Notes: generated by a model from the sequence alone, not told the origin. DNA of 64,000 bases from Actinomadura violacea (GCF_017573465.1 NZ_JAGEPF010000021.1:124001-188000); one strand, 5' to 3'. Counted from the first letter of the stretch, positions 34,367 to 42,986 are shown. A program made the numbers and translations.

Positions 34367-34426
34367 CGAACATAACGAACATTTCGCCGCACCAAAACCT
34401 TGTATTCCGAACATCGATGGTGTTCG
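34367..34426. promoter_or_regulatory. DeoR-type operator repeats
   Basis: CGAACAT occurs at 34367-34373, 34376-34382 (9-bp period) and 34408-34414, and the inverse TGTTCG at 34421-34426. The last pair makes the dyad CGAACA-N7-TGTTCG. They fill the divergent promoter region of the MFS and DeoR genes. Confidence 0.65.
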
Positions 34427-34435
34427 ATCGCGGGT

Positions 34436-35194
34436 ATGGCGGACACGGAGCGGCTGCGGCGGATCACCGAGGCGGTGCGCGACGCCGGCAGCGTCGGCGT
34501 CGCGGAGCTCGCCGGGCTCACCGGCGCCTCGGAGATGACCATCCGGCGCGACCTCGACCACCTCGCCGCCCAGGGCGTCCTCGAACGCTACCGGGGCGGC
34601 GCGCGGACCCTGCTGCTGCGCGGCGAGGAGCCGCCGTTCGCGGTGCGCGTCCACGAGGAGGCCGAGGCCAAGCGCCGCATCGCCGCCGAGGCCGCCGCGC
34701 TCGTCGCCGACGGCGAGTCCGTCGTCCTCGACAGCGGCACCACGTGCCTGGAGGTGGCGCGGGCGCTGGAGCCGCGGCGGCTGACCGTCATGCCGCTGTC
34801 CCTGCACGCGGTCAACGCGCTCGCCGCCGCGCCCCGGCTGACGCTGCTGGTCCCCGGCGGCCGGCCGCGTCCCGGCGAGCTGGCGCTCACCGGCCCGCTC
34901 GCCGAGGCGTCGCTGCGCGCGCTGCGCTTCGACACCGCGATCATCGGCTGCTGCGGGCTGACCGCGGCCGACGGCCTGACCGCCCACGACCTGGAGGACG
35001 CCGCCGCCAAGCGCGCCGCGATCGCCTCCGCCCGCCGCGTCATCGCCGTCACCGAGGCCGCCAAGCTCTCCCGCACCGCGCTCGCGTTCGTCGGCCCCGC
35101 CTCCGACCTGGACGCCGTCGTCACCGACGACTCGGCCCCTGGCGACCGCGTCGCGGAACTCGCCGCCGCGGGCGTGACGGTCCGCACCGTGTGA
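34436..35194 (+). CDS. DeoR-family transcriptional regulator
   Basis: A 252-aa sugar-metabolism repressor. The N-terminal DeoR helix-turn-helix reads RLRRITEAVRDAGSVGVAEL, then SEMTIRRDLDHLAAQGVLER. The C-terminal sugar-phosphate sensor has the DSGTTCLEVARAL and AIIGCCGLTAADGLTAHDL motifs. ATG 34436 is taken because TTGTAT (34400-34405), 17 nt and TTCGAT (34423-34428) form a promoter ending 7 nt before it. The transcript would be leaderless, and the promoter overlaps the CGAACAT sites, indicating autoregulation. The effector is probably a phosphorylated sugar. Confidence 0.88.
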   Translation: MADTERLRRITEAVRDAGSVGVAELAGLTGASEMTIRRDLDHLAAQGVLERYRGGARTLLLRGEEPPFAVRVHEEAEAKRRIAAEAAALVADGESVVLDSGTTCLEVARALEPRRLTVMPLSLHAVNALAAAPRLTLLVPGGRPRPGELALTGPLAEASLRALRFDTAIIGCCGLTAADGLTAHDLEDAAAKRAAIASARRVIAVTEAAKLSRTALAFVGPASDLDAVVTDDSAPGDRVAELAAAGVTVRTV

Positions 35195-35204
35195 CGCCCG
35201 CGAT

Positions 35205-36257
35205 CTAGGCGCCGCCGGCGTTGTCGGCGAGCCAGGCGAACGCCGCTTCCTGCATGGGGACGTCGAAACGGTGGGGGGCGTCGAAGAAGGTCCCGGTATA
35301 GCGGCCGGGCGCGTCCCGGTAGGACTCGGTGATCTGGTGGTGGGCCCGGCGCATCCCCTCGGCGGGGAAGAGCGGGTCCGCGGCGGCGTAGAGGACCATC
35401 AGCGGGCGAGGTGCGCGGGAGGCCACCACGCCGGGCCAGTCGGCCAGCCGGGTCAGGCCCGGCGGGAACAGCATCCAGGAGTGGGCGGCCACGTGCTCGT
35501 CGCGGAGGTCCCGGAACGAGGAGACCATCGCGGCCACGGCGACCGCGCCGACGCGGGGGTCGAGCGCGCCCAGCAGCGCGGCCCGCGCCCCGCCGCCCGA
35601 CAGTCCGATCGCGGCGACGGACGCGACGTCGGCGCGGGACCGCAGGTAGGCCGCCGCCGCGAGATCCTCGGAGGCGAGCACCCCGGCGAACGACGTGCCG
35701 AGGACCGTGCACGCCTTCGCGAGGACGTGCTCGTGGTCGCGTGCCGCGCGGTCGTAGCGGCCGGGCTCGGTCGCGTCCGGGCCGGGGGCGAGCGGCAGCG
35801 GGAAGCGGCGGGCGCCCCACGCGAAGGCGTCGTGGCACAGCACCGCGAAACCCCGGCGGGCCAGCTCGTTCGCGTAGGCGCGGCCACCGTAGATGTCGCG
35901 GCGCAGCCGGACGACCTCGGGCGCGGGCGGGTCCGGACCGTCGGCGATCTTGTCCTTGCCCGCCCACTTCATGCCCGCATGGCAGTGCAGCGCGACGACG
36001 CCCGGCAGCGGCCCCGCGGCACCGCGCGGACGCAGCAGGAAGGCACGCGTGCGGGGGCCGAACCCGACCGTCCACGACAGCTCCTCGCCGGCCAGGTCCC
36101 CGTCGGTCCACCGGCGCTCGACCCGGACGTCCGAGGCCCGCAACTCCAGGACGCCGAGCGCGTCGCGCAGCCGGACCGGCAGGCCGGGGCCCGGCGGCGG
36201 GAACAGGCCGAGGTCCCGCGCGGCGATCCCCGCCAGGCCCGCGAACTCCCCGAGCAT
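35205..36257 (-). CDS. Alpha/beta hydrolase, acetyl-xylan-esterase or dienelactone-hydrolase type
   Basis: A 350-aa hydrolase of the abhydrolase_7/acetyl xylan esterase kind. It has LPGVVALHCHAGMKWAGKDK (oxyanion-side strand), the nucleophile elbow IGLSGGGARAALLG, the Asp in VLYAAADPLFPAEG and the His in DAPHRFDVPM. Ser is thus present in GLSGGG. There is no signal peptide, so it works on imported substrates. The ATG overlaps the stop of the upstream oxidoreductase gene (ATGA), giving tight co-translation. It probably removes acyl groups from sugars brought in by the ABC transporter encoded upstream. Confidence 0.83.
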   Translation of the reverse strand: MLGEFAGLAGIAARDLGLFPPPGPGLPVRLRDALGVLELRASDVRVERRWTDGDLAGEELSWTVGFGPRTRAFLLRPRGAAGPLPGVVALHCHAGMKWAGKDKIADGPDPPAPEVVRLRRDIYGGRAYANELARRGFAVLCHDAFAWGARRFPLPLAPGPDATEPGRYDRAARDHEHVLAKACTVLGTSFAGVLASEDLAAAAYLRSRADVASVAAIGLSGGGARAALLGALDPRVGAVAVAAMVSSFRDLRDEHVAAHSWMLFPPGLTRLADWPGVVASRAPRPLMVLYAAADPLFPAEGMRRAHHQITESYRDAPGRYTGTFFDAPHRFDVPMQEAAFAWLADNAGGA

Positions 36258-37540
36258 CAGCCCGCCTGCCGCGTACCGCCGGCCGTGAGGGCGACGGGGG
36301 CGCCGGTCGCCGCGGACCGTCCGGCCGACACGCCGATCATCACGCTCGCGACGCCCGCCCGGTACCCCGCCTGGCGCGCCAGCGGGTCGTCCGACGGGCC
36401 GCGGAACACGTCGTCCAGCAGCAGGGCGTCGCCGCCGCCGTGCGCGCCCGCGCCCCGCTCGATCGTGATCTCCTCGGGCTCGCGCCAGTGCCGGTGCAGG
36501 ACGAGCCGCTCCGACGCGCCCGCGGCGTGCTCCTTCCCGGACGCGGTCGGGTCGATGGCGGCATGCGGCGGCGTCCACGCCCGCTCGACGACGTCCAGCT
36601 CCAGCCGCCCGGCGGTCCCGTTGAAGACGGCCCGGTATCCCTCGGCGGGCGCGTGCGCGTTGAGGGAGTAGGTGAGCAGCGCGCCCCTCTCATAGCGGAC
36701 GAGGACGGCCATGTTGTCGTCGATGGTGATGCCCTCGCCGAACACGTCCTGGTCGCGGAGGTACCCGTCCTCGTGCTCGGCGTCCAGGTAGAGCGCCTTG
36801 AGCCGCGGGTCTGCGGACACGTCGAGCAGGAACGGGTCCGTGCCGAGCCCCGGGGCGTCCCGCGCCCTGCCGGGCCGGTCGGTGAGCCCGCGCGCGCGGG
36901 CGTTCCCGGCGCCGTAGAAGCGCAGGGACGTCTGCGCGTAGACGGACGCGGCGGCATCGTCGATCCACCAGTTGACCAGGTCGAAATGGTGGGTGGACTT
37001 GTGCACCAGAAGGCCGCCCGAGTTCGCCTTGTCGCGGTGCCAGCGGCGGAAGTAGTCGGCGCCGTGGATGGTGTCGAGCGACCAGTCGAAGTGCACCGAC
37101 GTGACCTCGCCGATCGCACCGTCCGCGATCAGCCGCCGGACGGCGCTGTTGCGCGGCGAGTAGCGGTAGTTGAAGGTGACGACGAGGCGGCCGGTGCCGC
37201 GCTCGGCGGCGTCGGCGATGGCCGCGCAGTCCTCGGCGGTGGTGCACAGCGGCTTCTCGACGACGACGTCCTTGCCCGCGTCGAGCGCCGCGACGACGTA
37301 GCGGGCGTGGGTCGCGTCGACCGTGGCGACCACGACGGCGTCGGCGAGTTCGAGCATCGCGCCGAACTCCTCCGGCGCGAAGCACGGCACGTCGCGGCCG
37401 ATGCGGTCGAGGTGGTAGGACAGGCGGGTCCGGTTGGGGTCGCAGAGCGCGGCGATCTCGCCGGTGTCGCTCCACTCGCCGAGCAGCGCGTCGACGTACA
37501 TCTGCGCCCGGTGGCCGAGCCCGACGAAGGCGTATCGCAT
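36257..37540 (-). CDS. Gfo/Idh/MocA-family oxidoreductase
   Basis: A 427-aa NAD(P)-dependent sugar or cyclitol dehydrogenase. The Rossmann start is MRYAFVGLGHRAQMYVDALL. The catalytic EKP motif lies at about residue 95 (VVVEKPLCTT). The long C-terminal barrel includes GGLLVHKSTHHFDLVNWW, where the His pair is typical of a group acting on glycosides or amino sugars. It lies 68 bp after the solute-binding protein gene, separated by a perfect 10-bp hairpin, and overlaps the hydrolase gene. The substrate is inferred to be the sugar imported by the adjacent ABC system. Confidence 0.88.
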   Translation of the reverse strand: MRYAFVGLGHRAQMYVDALLGEWSDTGEIAALCDPNRTRLSYHLDRIGRDVPCFAPEEFGAMLELADAVVVATVDATHARYVVAALDAGKDVVVEKPLCTTAEDCAAIADAAERGTGRLVVTFNYRYSPRNSAVRRLIADGAIGEVTSVHFDWSLDTIHGADYFRRWHRDKANSGGLLVHKSTHHFDLVNWWIDDAAASVYAQTSLRFYGAGNARARGLTDRPGRARDAPGLGTDPFLLDVSADPRLKALYLDAEHEDGYLRDQDVFGEGITIDDNMAVLVRYERGALLTYSLNAHAPAEGYRAVFNGTAGRLELDVVERAWTPPHAAIDPTASGKEHAAGASERLVLHRHWREPEEITIERGAGAHGGGDALLLDDVFRGPSDDPLARQAGYRAGVASVMIGVSAGRSAATGAPVALTAGGTRQAG

Positions 37541-37569
37541 GAGCGGGGACTCCCGTGGGGGGTGGCGCC

Positions 37570-37599
37570 GTGCGGCCCGGCGCGGTCAGCGGGCCGCAC
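37570..37599 (-). terminator. Intercistronic hairpin after the solute-binding protein gene
   Basis: GTGCGGCCCG (37570-37579) and CGGGCCGCAC (37590-37599) form a perfect 10-bp stem in the 68-bp gap. It may cause partial termination or stabilise the upstream mRNA, so that the binding protein is made in excess of the enzymes. Confidence 0.65.
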
Positions 37600-37608
37600 G
37601 GCTCGGGC

Positions 37609-38871
37609 CTACTTCGTCAGGGCGCCGTTCGCCTCGGACAGGAAGGTCTTGGCCGCGTCGTCCGGCTTGGCCTTGCCGAACAGCACCGAGTCGGTGGCGC
37701 GCTTGAGGATGTCCTCCATCTCCGTCGCGCCCTTGGGCGGGATCACGATCGGGCTCAGCTCACCCTTGATCGAGTCCATGAAGGCCGCCACCTTCTGGTC
37801 GGCGGGGGACAGCTTGCCCTTGACCGCGGCGAGGACCTTGGCGTTGGTGGGCAGGCCGCGGTCGCTGAGCACGATCGCGCCGGCCTCGGGGTCGTTGACC
37901 ATGAAGTCGATGAACTTCGCGGCGGCGGCGGAGTGCTTGGTCCGGGACGAGATCGTGTAGTACATCGCCGGCTGCAGGAACATCCCGGACGCGCTCGCGC
38001 CCGGCGCCTTCGGCATCCGCAGCAGCTCCAGGTCCTGGCCGGAGCCCTTGGACAGCGCGTCGAGCTGGTTGCTCCACCAGCTGCCGTACACGCTCTTGTT
38101 GGTGGCGAGCAGCGCCTGGTCGGGCTTGGTGCCGGTCTCCAGCATCTTGGCGGCGCCGGGCCCGGCCTTCGTGGCGATGATCTTCTGGAGCAGCGCCCAC
38201 CAGTCCTTGATGGTCTGCTCGGACAGCCCGACCTTACCGTTCGCGTAGAACGGCTCACCGCGCTGCCCGGCGAAGACCTGCAGGAACGCCGGGTTCTCGT
38301 TGTACTCGGTGCCCCAGACCTGCTCGCCGCTCTTCTGCGTCATCTGCTGGGACGCCGCGATGTAGTCGTCCCAGGTCCACGACTTGTCGTCGGGCATCTT
38401 CCCGCCCTCCTTCTTCAGGAGGTCCTTGTTGACGATCATCGGCCACGTGTTGACGCCGGTCGGGACCGCGTACTGCTTGCCGTCCAGCTGCCCGGCCTTG
38501 AGCACGCTCTGGTCGAGATCGGCCGTGTTCACCTTGCCCTTGACATCGGCCAGGGCGCCGCGCCCCGCGTACTCGGCGAGGCCGCGGATCTCGATCGACA
38601 TCACGTCCGGGGCGTCCCCGGCCGCGGTCTTGGTGGCGAGCTTCTCGTAGTAGCTGTCGAAGTCGGAGAAGTCGCCCTCGACGTCGATCGCCGGGTTCTT
38701 CTTCTCGAAGGCGGCGATCGCCGACTCGGTCAGCTTCTGCCGGGAGTCGCTGCCCCAGTAGGAGAAGACGAGCTTGGTCTTGCCGCCGGATCCGCCGTCG
38801 TCGCCGCCTCCGCAGGCGGTGGCCGAGACCGCCACCACGGCGAGGGCGGTGGCCGCCAGGATGCGTTTCAT
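37609..38871 (-). CDS. Sugar ABC transporter solute-binding lipoprotein
   Basis: A 420-aa family-1 carbohydrate-binding protein. The lipoprotein signal MKRILAATALAVVAVSATAC places the lipid-anchored Cys at residue 20, followed by a GGGDDGGSGG linker. The mature start KTKLVFSYWGSD and the hinge blocks (YAVPTGVNTWPMIVNKDLLK, PDDKSWTWDDY, GTEYNENPAFLQ) are typical. It delivers oligosaccharides to the two permeases encoded just upstream. No ATPase gene is present, as usual where MsiK serves many sugar importers. Confidence 0.93.
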   Translation of the reverse strand: MKRILAATALAVVAVSATACGGGDDGGSGGKTKLVFSYWGSDSRQKLTESAIAAFEKKNPAIDVEGDFSDFDSYYEKLATKTAAGDAPDVMSIEIRGLAEYAGRGALADVKGKVNTADLDQSVLKAGQLDGKQYAVPTGVNTWPMIVNKDLLKKEGGKMPDDKSWTWDDYIAASQQMTQKSGEQVWGTEYNENPAFLQVFAGQRGEPFYANGKVGLSEQTIKDWWALLQKIIATKAGPGAAKMLETGTKPDQALLATNKSVYGSWWSNQLDALSKGSGQDLELLRMPKAPGASASGMFLQPAMYYTISSRTKHSAAAAKFIDFMVNDPEAGAIVLSDRGLPTNAKVLAAVKGKLSPADQKVAAFMDSIKGELSPIVIPPKGATEMEDILKRATDSVLFGKAKPDDAAKTFLSEANGALTK

Positions 38872-38912
38872 TGTTCGTACCTCCGGACAGGGGGTGGGGA
38901 GGAAGCGGGGGG

Positions 38913-39773
38913 CTATTTGAAACCGGTGGTCGCCATTCCGCGGACGAGGTATTTCTGGCCGGCCAGGAAGAAGCCGAAGATCGGGCCGAGCGAGACGATC
39001 GACATCGCGAACATCGGCCCCCAGGACGACTCCCCGCTGGAGTCCAGGAACTGGCGCAGCGCGACGGGCGCGGTGAGGTTGTCGGAATTGGTGAGGTAGA
39101 GGTTCTGGGTGAAGAAGTCGTTCCACGTCCAGATGAACGTGAAGATCGCGGTGGTGGCCAGCGCGGGCACGCACAGCGGCAGGATGACCTGCACGAACGT
39201 GCGCCAGTGGCCGGCGCCGTCGATCGCGGCGGCCTCGTCCAGCTCGCGCGGCAGGGTGCGGATGAACTGCACCATGAGGAAGATGAAGAACGCGTCGGTG
39301 GCGAGGAACTTCGGCACCACGATCGGCCATATCGTGTTGATCCAGCCGATCTTGCTGAACATGATGTACTGCGGCACGACGGTGACGTGGTGCGGCAGCA
39401 TGATCGACAGCAGCATGACGGTGAACCACAGCTTCTTCAGCGGGAACTCCAGCCGCGCGAAGGCGTAGGCCGCCAGCGAGCAGGCCACCAGGTTGCCGAC
39501 GACCGCGAGCACGGTGATGACCGCGGAGTTCCACAGGTAGTAGCCGAAGGAGTGCTTGAGCGCGTGCCAGCCGCCGGAGTAGTTCGCGCCGGTGACGTCG
39601 TGCGGCAGCAGGCCCGGCTCGCGGAAGATCAGGTTCTCCGGCTTGACCGAACTGGAGATCATCCAGAGCAGCGGGTAGAGCATGAACAGCCCGAACACGA
39701 TCAGCAGCACGTGCCTGGTCAGTCGCGACGCGGGCCGGAACAGCACCGGCGCGCGCTTACTTTTCGTCGCCAT
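38913..39773 (-). CDS. Carbohydrate ABC transporter permease, MalG type
   Basis: A 286-aa inner-membrane permease with six helices. The EAA loop reads ELDEAAAIDGAGHWRTFVQVILP, the contact point for the ATPase. It starts inside the end of the MalF-type gene (17-nt overlap) and lies 41 bp before the lipoprotein gene. Together they form an importer whose substrate is probably a plant-derived oligosaccharide. Confidence 0.93.
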   Translation of the reverse strand: MATKSKRAPVLFRPASRLTRHVLLIVFGLFMLYPLLWMISSSVKPENLIFREPGLLPHDVTGANYSGGWHALKHSFGYYLWNSAVITVLAVVGNLVACSLAAYAFARLEFPLKKLWFTVMLLSIMLPHHVTVVPQYIMFSKIGWINTIWPIVVPKFLATDAFFIFLMVQFIRTLPRELDEAAAIDGAGHWRTFVQVILPLCVPALATTAIFTFIWTWNDFFTQNLYLTNSDNLTAPVALRQFLDSSGESSWGPMFAMSIVSLGPIFGFFLAGQKYLVRGMATTGFK

Positions 39774-40749
39774 AGAAGACCCAGAATCGAGACATGAGGA
39801 AGTTGACGGCGGTCAGGGCCCCGATGATGAGCAGGAGCACCCACGCCATGGCGGCCGCGTATCCCATCTCGTAGTTCTTGAAGCCCTTGATGTAGAGGTA
39901 GAGCGTGTAGAAGAGGGTCGAGTCGACCGGCCCGCCGTTCCCGCCGCTGATGACGAACGACTGCGTGAAGGACTGGAACGACTTGATCAGCTCCAGCACC
40001 GCGTTGAAGAAGATGATCGGGGTGAGCAGCGGCAGCGTGATCGAGCGGAACCGCCGCCAGCGGCCGGCGCCGTCCACCCGGGCCGCCTCGTACAGGTCCC
40101 GCGGGATCTGGCGGAGCCCGGCCAGGAAGATGACCATCGGGGCGCCGAACGTCCAGACGTGCAGGATGATCAGCGTCCACAGCGCGGTGTCGGGGCTGGT
40201 GACCCAGCCCTCGCCGTGGTAGCCGAACCAGCCGAGGAACGTGTTGACGATCCCGTCGGTCCCGAAGATCTTCTTCCACAGGATCGAGATCGCCACGCTG
40301 CCGCCGAGCAGTGAGGGCAGGTAGAAGACCGACCGGTAGAACGACAGCCCGCGCAGCCCCTTGTCCAGCGCCATCGCCAGCCCGAGCGCGAAGGCGAGCT
40401 GGAGCGGGACCGAGACGACGACGTAAATCGTCGTGACCTTGAGGGAGTGCACGAACCGGTCGTCGGCCGTGAACATCTTGTCGTAGTTGTGCAGGCCGAC
40501 CCAGTGCGGCGGCGTCAGCATGCTGTAGTCGTTGAACGACAGGTAGAGCGTGGCGAGCATCGGGCCGAGCGTGATGGCGAACAGCCCGATGAACCAGGGG
40601 GCCAGGAACAGGTAGCCGGCCCATGCCTGCGACCGCGCGCGGGAGCTCTTGCGGCGGCGGGGGCGGCGTCCGCCCGCCCGCTCGGCGGACGTGACCGAGG
40701 GCTCGGCCGTCCCCGTCGCCGTACTGGCCTCAACGGGCCTCAGCGTCAT
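39757..40749 (-). CDS. Carbohydrate ABC transporter permease, MalF/UgpA type
   Basis: A 330-aa permease with a basic cytoplasmic N-terminus (RRPRRRKSSRARSQ), six helices and the EAA motif DLYEAARVDGAGRWRRFRSITLP. It is the first gene of the import operon. ATG 40749 is preferred to GTG 40752 because AAGGG then lies 6 nt upstream. A good promoter and two LacI-family sites lie upstream, so the operon is probably sugar-inducible. Confidence 0.92.
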   Translation of the reverse strand: MTLRPVEASTATGTAEPSVTSAERAGGRRPRRRKSSRARSQAWAGYLFLAPWFIGLFAITLGPMLATLYLSFNDYSMLTPPHWVGLHNYDKMFTADDRFVHSLKVTTIYVVVSVPLQLAFALGLAMALDKGLRGLSFYRSVFYLPSLLGGSVAISILWKKIFGTDGIVNTFLGWFGYHGEGWVTSPDTALWTLIILHVWTFGAPMVIFLAGLRQIPRDLYEAARVDGAGRWRRFRSITLPLLTPIIFFNAVLELIKSFQSFTQSFVISGGNGGPVDSTLFYTLYLYIKGFKNYEMGYAAAMAWVLLLIIGALTAVNFLMSRFWVFYGDEK

Positions 40750-40780
40750 CACTGGCCCTTCGGTCGTCGGGTGGGTGTGA

Positions 40781-40792
40781 GATAGCGCTTTC
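40781..40792. promoter_or_regulatory. LacI-family operator GATAGCGCTTTC
   Basis: The near-palindrome GATAGCGCTTTC is a classical LacI/GalR-family site. It begins right after the -10 hexamer of the ABC operon promoter, where a bound repressor would block the start of transcription. It differs from the CAACCGTTTGCA-type sites nearby. Confidence 0.6.
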
Positions 40793-40819
40793 TTATAGCC
40801 ATCTCGGCGATGACGTCAA
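40792..40819 (-). promoter_or_regulatory. Promoter of the sugar ABC import operon
   Basis: On the minus strand, TTGACG (40819-40814), 16 nt, TATAAG (40797-40792). The -35 overlaps a CAACCCTTTGCA motif and the -10 abuts GATAGCGCTTTC. Confidence 0.7.
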
Positions 40820-40828
40820 CCCTTTGCA
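40817..40828. promoter_or_regulatory. LacI-family site 4 (CAACCCTTTGCA)
   Basis: One mismatch from the CAACCGTTTGCA motif seen in front of the lacI gene; overlaps the -35 of the ABC operon. Confidence 0.5.
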
Positions 40829-40936
40829 GTGAGATGCCTCACGTCCGCAGTCGAACCGCAATCGAATAAGACAAGGTCAGAGCACGTTTGGCCGCAAAGC
40901 ATCGCTGCCAGGACGGACTGACCTGTTCACTCGTTA

Positions 40937-41917
40937 CTACAACCGATTGCAGTCGTGGGCATGGCTGAAGCGGTAGGTGGTGACCGACACGCGCTCCTCT
41001 CCGGGCCGCAGCACCGCCGACGGGAACGCCGGCCGGTTCGGCGCGTCCGGGAAGCGCTGGGTCTCCAGGCACAGGCCCGCGAACGGCCCGAACGGCGTGG
41101 CGACGCCGTCCAGCATGTGCCCGGTGTAGAACTGGACGCCCGGCTCGGTCGTCGCGACCTCCATCGAGCGGCCGCTCGCCGGGTCGCTCACCCGCGCCCC
41201 GCCGCGCAGCACGAAGCAGTGGTCGTAGCGGCCGTCGCGGCGCGCGTCCACCCGGGTGGGGACGGTGAAGTCGAACGGCGTCCCGGCGACCGGCGCCAGC
41301 TCTCCGGTCGGGATCTTCCCCTCGTCCACCGGCAGGTAGCGGTCGGCCTCGATCGCCACCACGTGCCGGCGCACGTCGCCGGACCCGGCCAGGTTGAAGT
41401 ACGAGTGGTTGGTCAGGTTGACGACGGTCGGGGCGTCGGTCGTGGCCCGGTACTCCAGCCGCAGCGCGTCGCCGTCCAGGACGTAGCGGACCCGCGCCGC
41501 CAGCTCGCCCGGGTAGCCCTCCTCGCCGTCCGGGCTCACCAGGCTCAGCTCCACCTCCGCGGGGCCGGCCGACTCGGTCCGCCACACCCGCTTGTCGAAG
41601 CCGCGGACGCCGCCGTGCAGCGCGTGCTCTCCGTCGTTGGCGGCGAGCCGGTGCTCCCGGCCGTCGAGGGTGAACCGGCCGCGGGCGATGCGGTTGCCGT
41701 ACCGCCCGACGACCGCGCCGAAGTAGCGGCTGCGGTGCAGGTAGTCATTGAGCGTGCCGAGGCCGAGCACGACGTCGGTGCCGTCGGCGACGCGCAGCCG
41801 CTGGAGCGTCGCGCCGTAGGTGAGGACGGCGGCGCGCAGCGTTCCGTTGTCCAGCACGTGCCGTTCGACCTTCTCGCCCGCGGGGGTGATGCCGAAGGCG
41901 GTGTCAGGCAGCGTCAT
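40937..41917 (-). CDS. galM: Aldose 1-epimerase
   Basis: A 326-aa mutarotase interconverting alpha and beta anomers of galactose and other aldoses. The catalytic His lies in NLTNHSYFNLAG and the catalytic Glu in FAGLCLETQRFPD. GRYGNRIARGRF and the second His region DGRYDHCFVL are also present. It starts at ATG 41917, which overlaps the lacI stop (ATGA). It is transcribed with lacI and lies downstream of it. A CAACCGATTGCA-type site overlaps its stop codon. Confidence 0.93.
   Translation of the reverse strand: MTLPDTAFGITPAGEKVERHVLDNGTLRAAVLTYGATLQRLRVADGTDVVLGLGTLNDYLHRSRYFGAVVGRYGNRIARGRFTLDGREHRLAANDGEHALHGGVRGFDKRVWRTESAGPAEVELSLVSPDGEEGYPGELAARVRYVLDGDALRLEYRATTDAPTVVNLTNHSYFNLAGSGDVRRHVVAIEADRYLPVDEGKIPTGELAPVAGTPFDFTVPTRVDARRDGRYDHCFVLRGGARVSDPASGRSMEVATTEPGVQFYTGHMLDGVATPFGPFAGLCLETQRFPDAPNRPAFPSAVLRPGEERVSVTTYRFSHAHDCNRL
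40939..40951. promoter_or_regulatory. LacI-family site 3 (ACAACCGATTGCA)
   Basis: Matches the RCAACYSWTTGCA pattern; lies over the last codons of galM and about 190 bp upstream of the ABC operon start. Confidence 0.4.
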
Positions 41918-42876
41918 GGCGATCCTTTCGGGGGTGCGGTGGACTCGCGTACCACGAGGTGGGTGTCCAGGACGGTGGCGGCGCTCATCGACCGGACGAG
42001 CAGGTCGACGGCCATGCGCCCGGCGTCGGCCGTGGGCATGGCGACCGTGGTGAGCTTGGGCCGGTGCAGGCGGCCGGTGACGCTGTCGTCGATGCCGATC
42101 ACGCTGACGTCGCCGGGCACCCGGACGCCCCGCTCCTCCAGGCCCTCGATGAGGCCGATCGCGACGAGGTCGTTGTAGGCGAGCACGCCGGTCACCCCCG
42201 CGTCGGCGACCTGCCCGGCGACGGCGACGCCGCCCTGCTCGGTGGGCGCGTTCGGGCCGAAGACGACCGTCTCGACGCCGGGCATGTCGGTGGCGGCCCG
42301 GCGGATCTCGCCGCTGGTCCAGGACCCGGCGGGCCCCGACACCAGCGCGACGCGGCGGTGGCCGAGGCCGGCGAGGTGCTCCATCGCGGTGCGGGCGCCG
42401 TGCGCGACGTCCATGACGACCGTCGGCACCCCGCGCATCCGCCGGTTGACCAGCACGAACGGGATCGTCTCGGCGAGCTTGCCGAGCGCCTTGTTCGACA
42501 GCCGGGGGCTGCACAGCACGATGCCGTCGACCTGCTTGGAGAAGGCGAGCACGAGGTCCTGCTCCTCGGCGGGGTCCTCGTCGGTGTCGGCGACGAACAG
42601 GTGGTAGTCCTGGGCGCGGGCGGCGGCCTGCGCGGCCTTGATCAGCGGCGGGAAGAACGGGTTCGCCAGGTCCGCGACGATCAGCCCGAGGTTGCCGGTC
42701 CGGCCGGTGGTGAGCGACCGGGCCGCCCGGTTCGGCCGGTAGCCGAGTTGCTCGGCCGCCGCGAGGACCCGGGTCCGGGTCTCGGCGTTCACCATCTGCG
42801 GCGCGGAGAACGTCCGCGACACCGTCGACACGTGCACGCCGCAGGCATGGGCGACGTCCCGGATAGTCACTGCCAT
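41914..42876 (-). CDS. LacI-family transcriptional regulator
   Basis: A 320-aa repressor. The N-terminal helix-turn-helix and hinge read VTIRDVAHACGVHVSTVSRT and LGYRPNRAARSL. The sugar-binding core includes GLIVADLANPFFPPLI, VLVNRRM, GVLAYNDLVAIG and VIGIDDSVTGRLH. ATG 42876 is taken because TAAGGT (42884-42889) ends 7 nt before it, so the mRNA is probably leaderless; the operator GCAACCGTTTGCA lies just upstream of the -10. The same motif occurs before the divergent SDR operon and the ABC operon. This regulator therefore probably controls the whole carbohydrate island. Confidence 0.92.
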   Translation of the reverse strand: MAVTIRDVAHACGVHVSTVSRTFSAPQMVNAETRTRVLAAAEQLGYRPNRAARSLTTGRTGNLGLIVADLANPFFPPLIKAAQAAARAQDYHLFVADTDEDPAEEQDLVLAFSKQVDGIVLCSPRLSNKALGKLAETIPFVLVNRRMRGVPTVVMDVAHGARTAMEHLAGLGHRRVALVSGPAGSWTSGEIRRAATDMPGVETVVFGPNAPTEQGGVAVAGQVADAGVTGVLAYNDLVAIGLIEGLEERGVRVPGDVSVIGIDDSVTGRLHRPKLTTVAMPTADAGRMAVDLLVRSMSAATVLDTHLVVRESTAPPKGSP

Positions 42877-42891
42877 GTCACACACCTTAAC

Positions 42892-42904
42892 GCAACCGTT
42901 TGCA
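42892..42904. promoter_or_regulatory. LacI-family site 1 (GCAACCGTTTGCA)
   Basis: Dyad-like site 3 bp upstream of the lacI -10 hexamer; a probable autoregulatory operator. Confidence 0.65.
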
Positions 42905-42953
42905 CAATATCGATGATCGCTGCCACCGTTTGTCCTGGTCGAGCGCCGTTACC

Positions 42954-42983
42954 TTGACGGGACGGCCCAGCGAGGGCGATTGT
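42954..42983 (+). promoter_or_regulatory. Promoter of the uronate-type oxidation operon
   Basis: TTGACG (42954-42959), 18 nt, GATTGT (42978-42983). The -10 is weak, as expected for a regulated promoter; a LacI-family dyad begins 4 nt downstream. Confidence 0.5.
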
Positions 42984-42986
42984 TTG

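Noticed and set aside
31685..34987. 1100-codon open frame on the minus strand
   Set aside because: It runs across several well-supported genes of both strands, is Arg-rich and repetitive, and has no domain.
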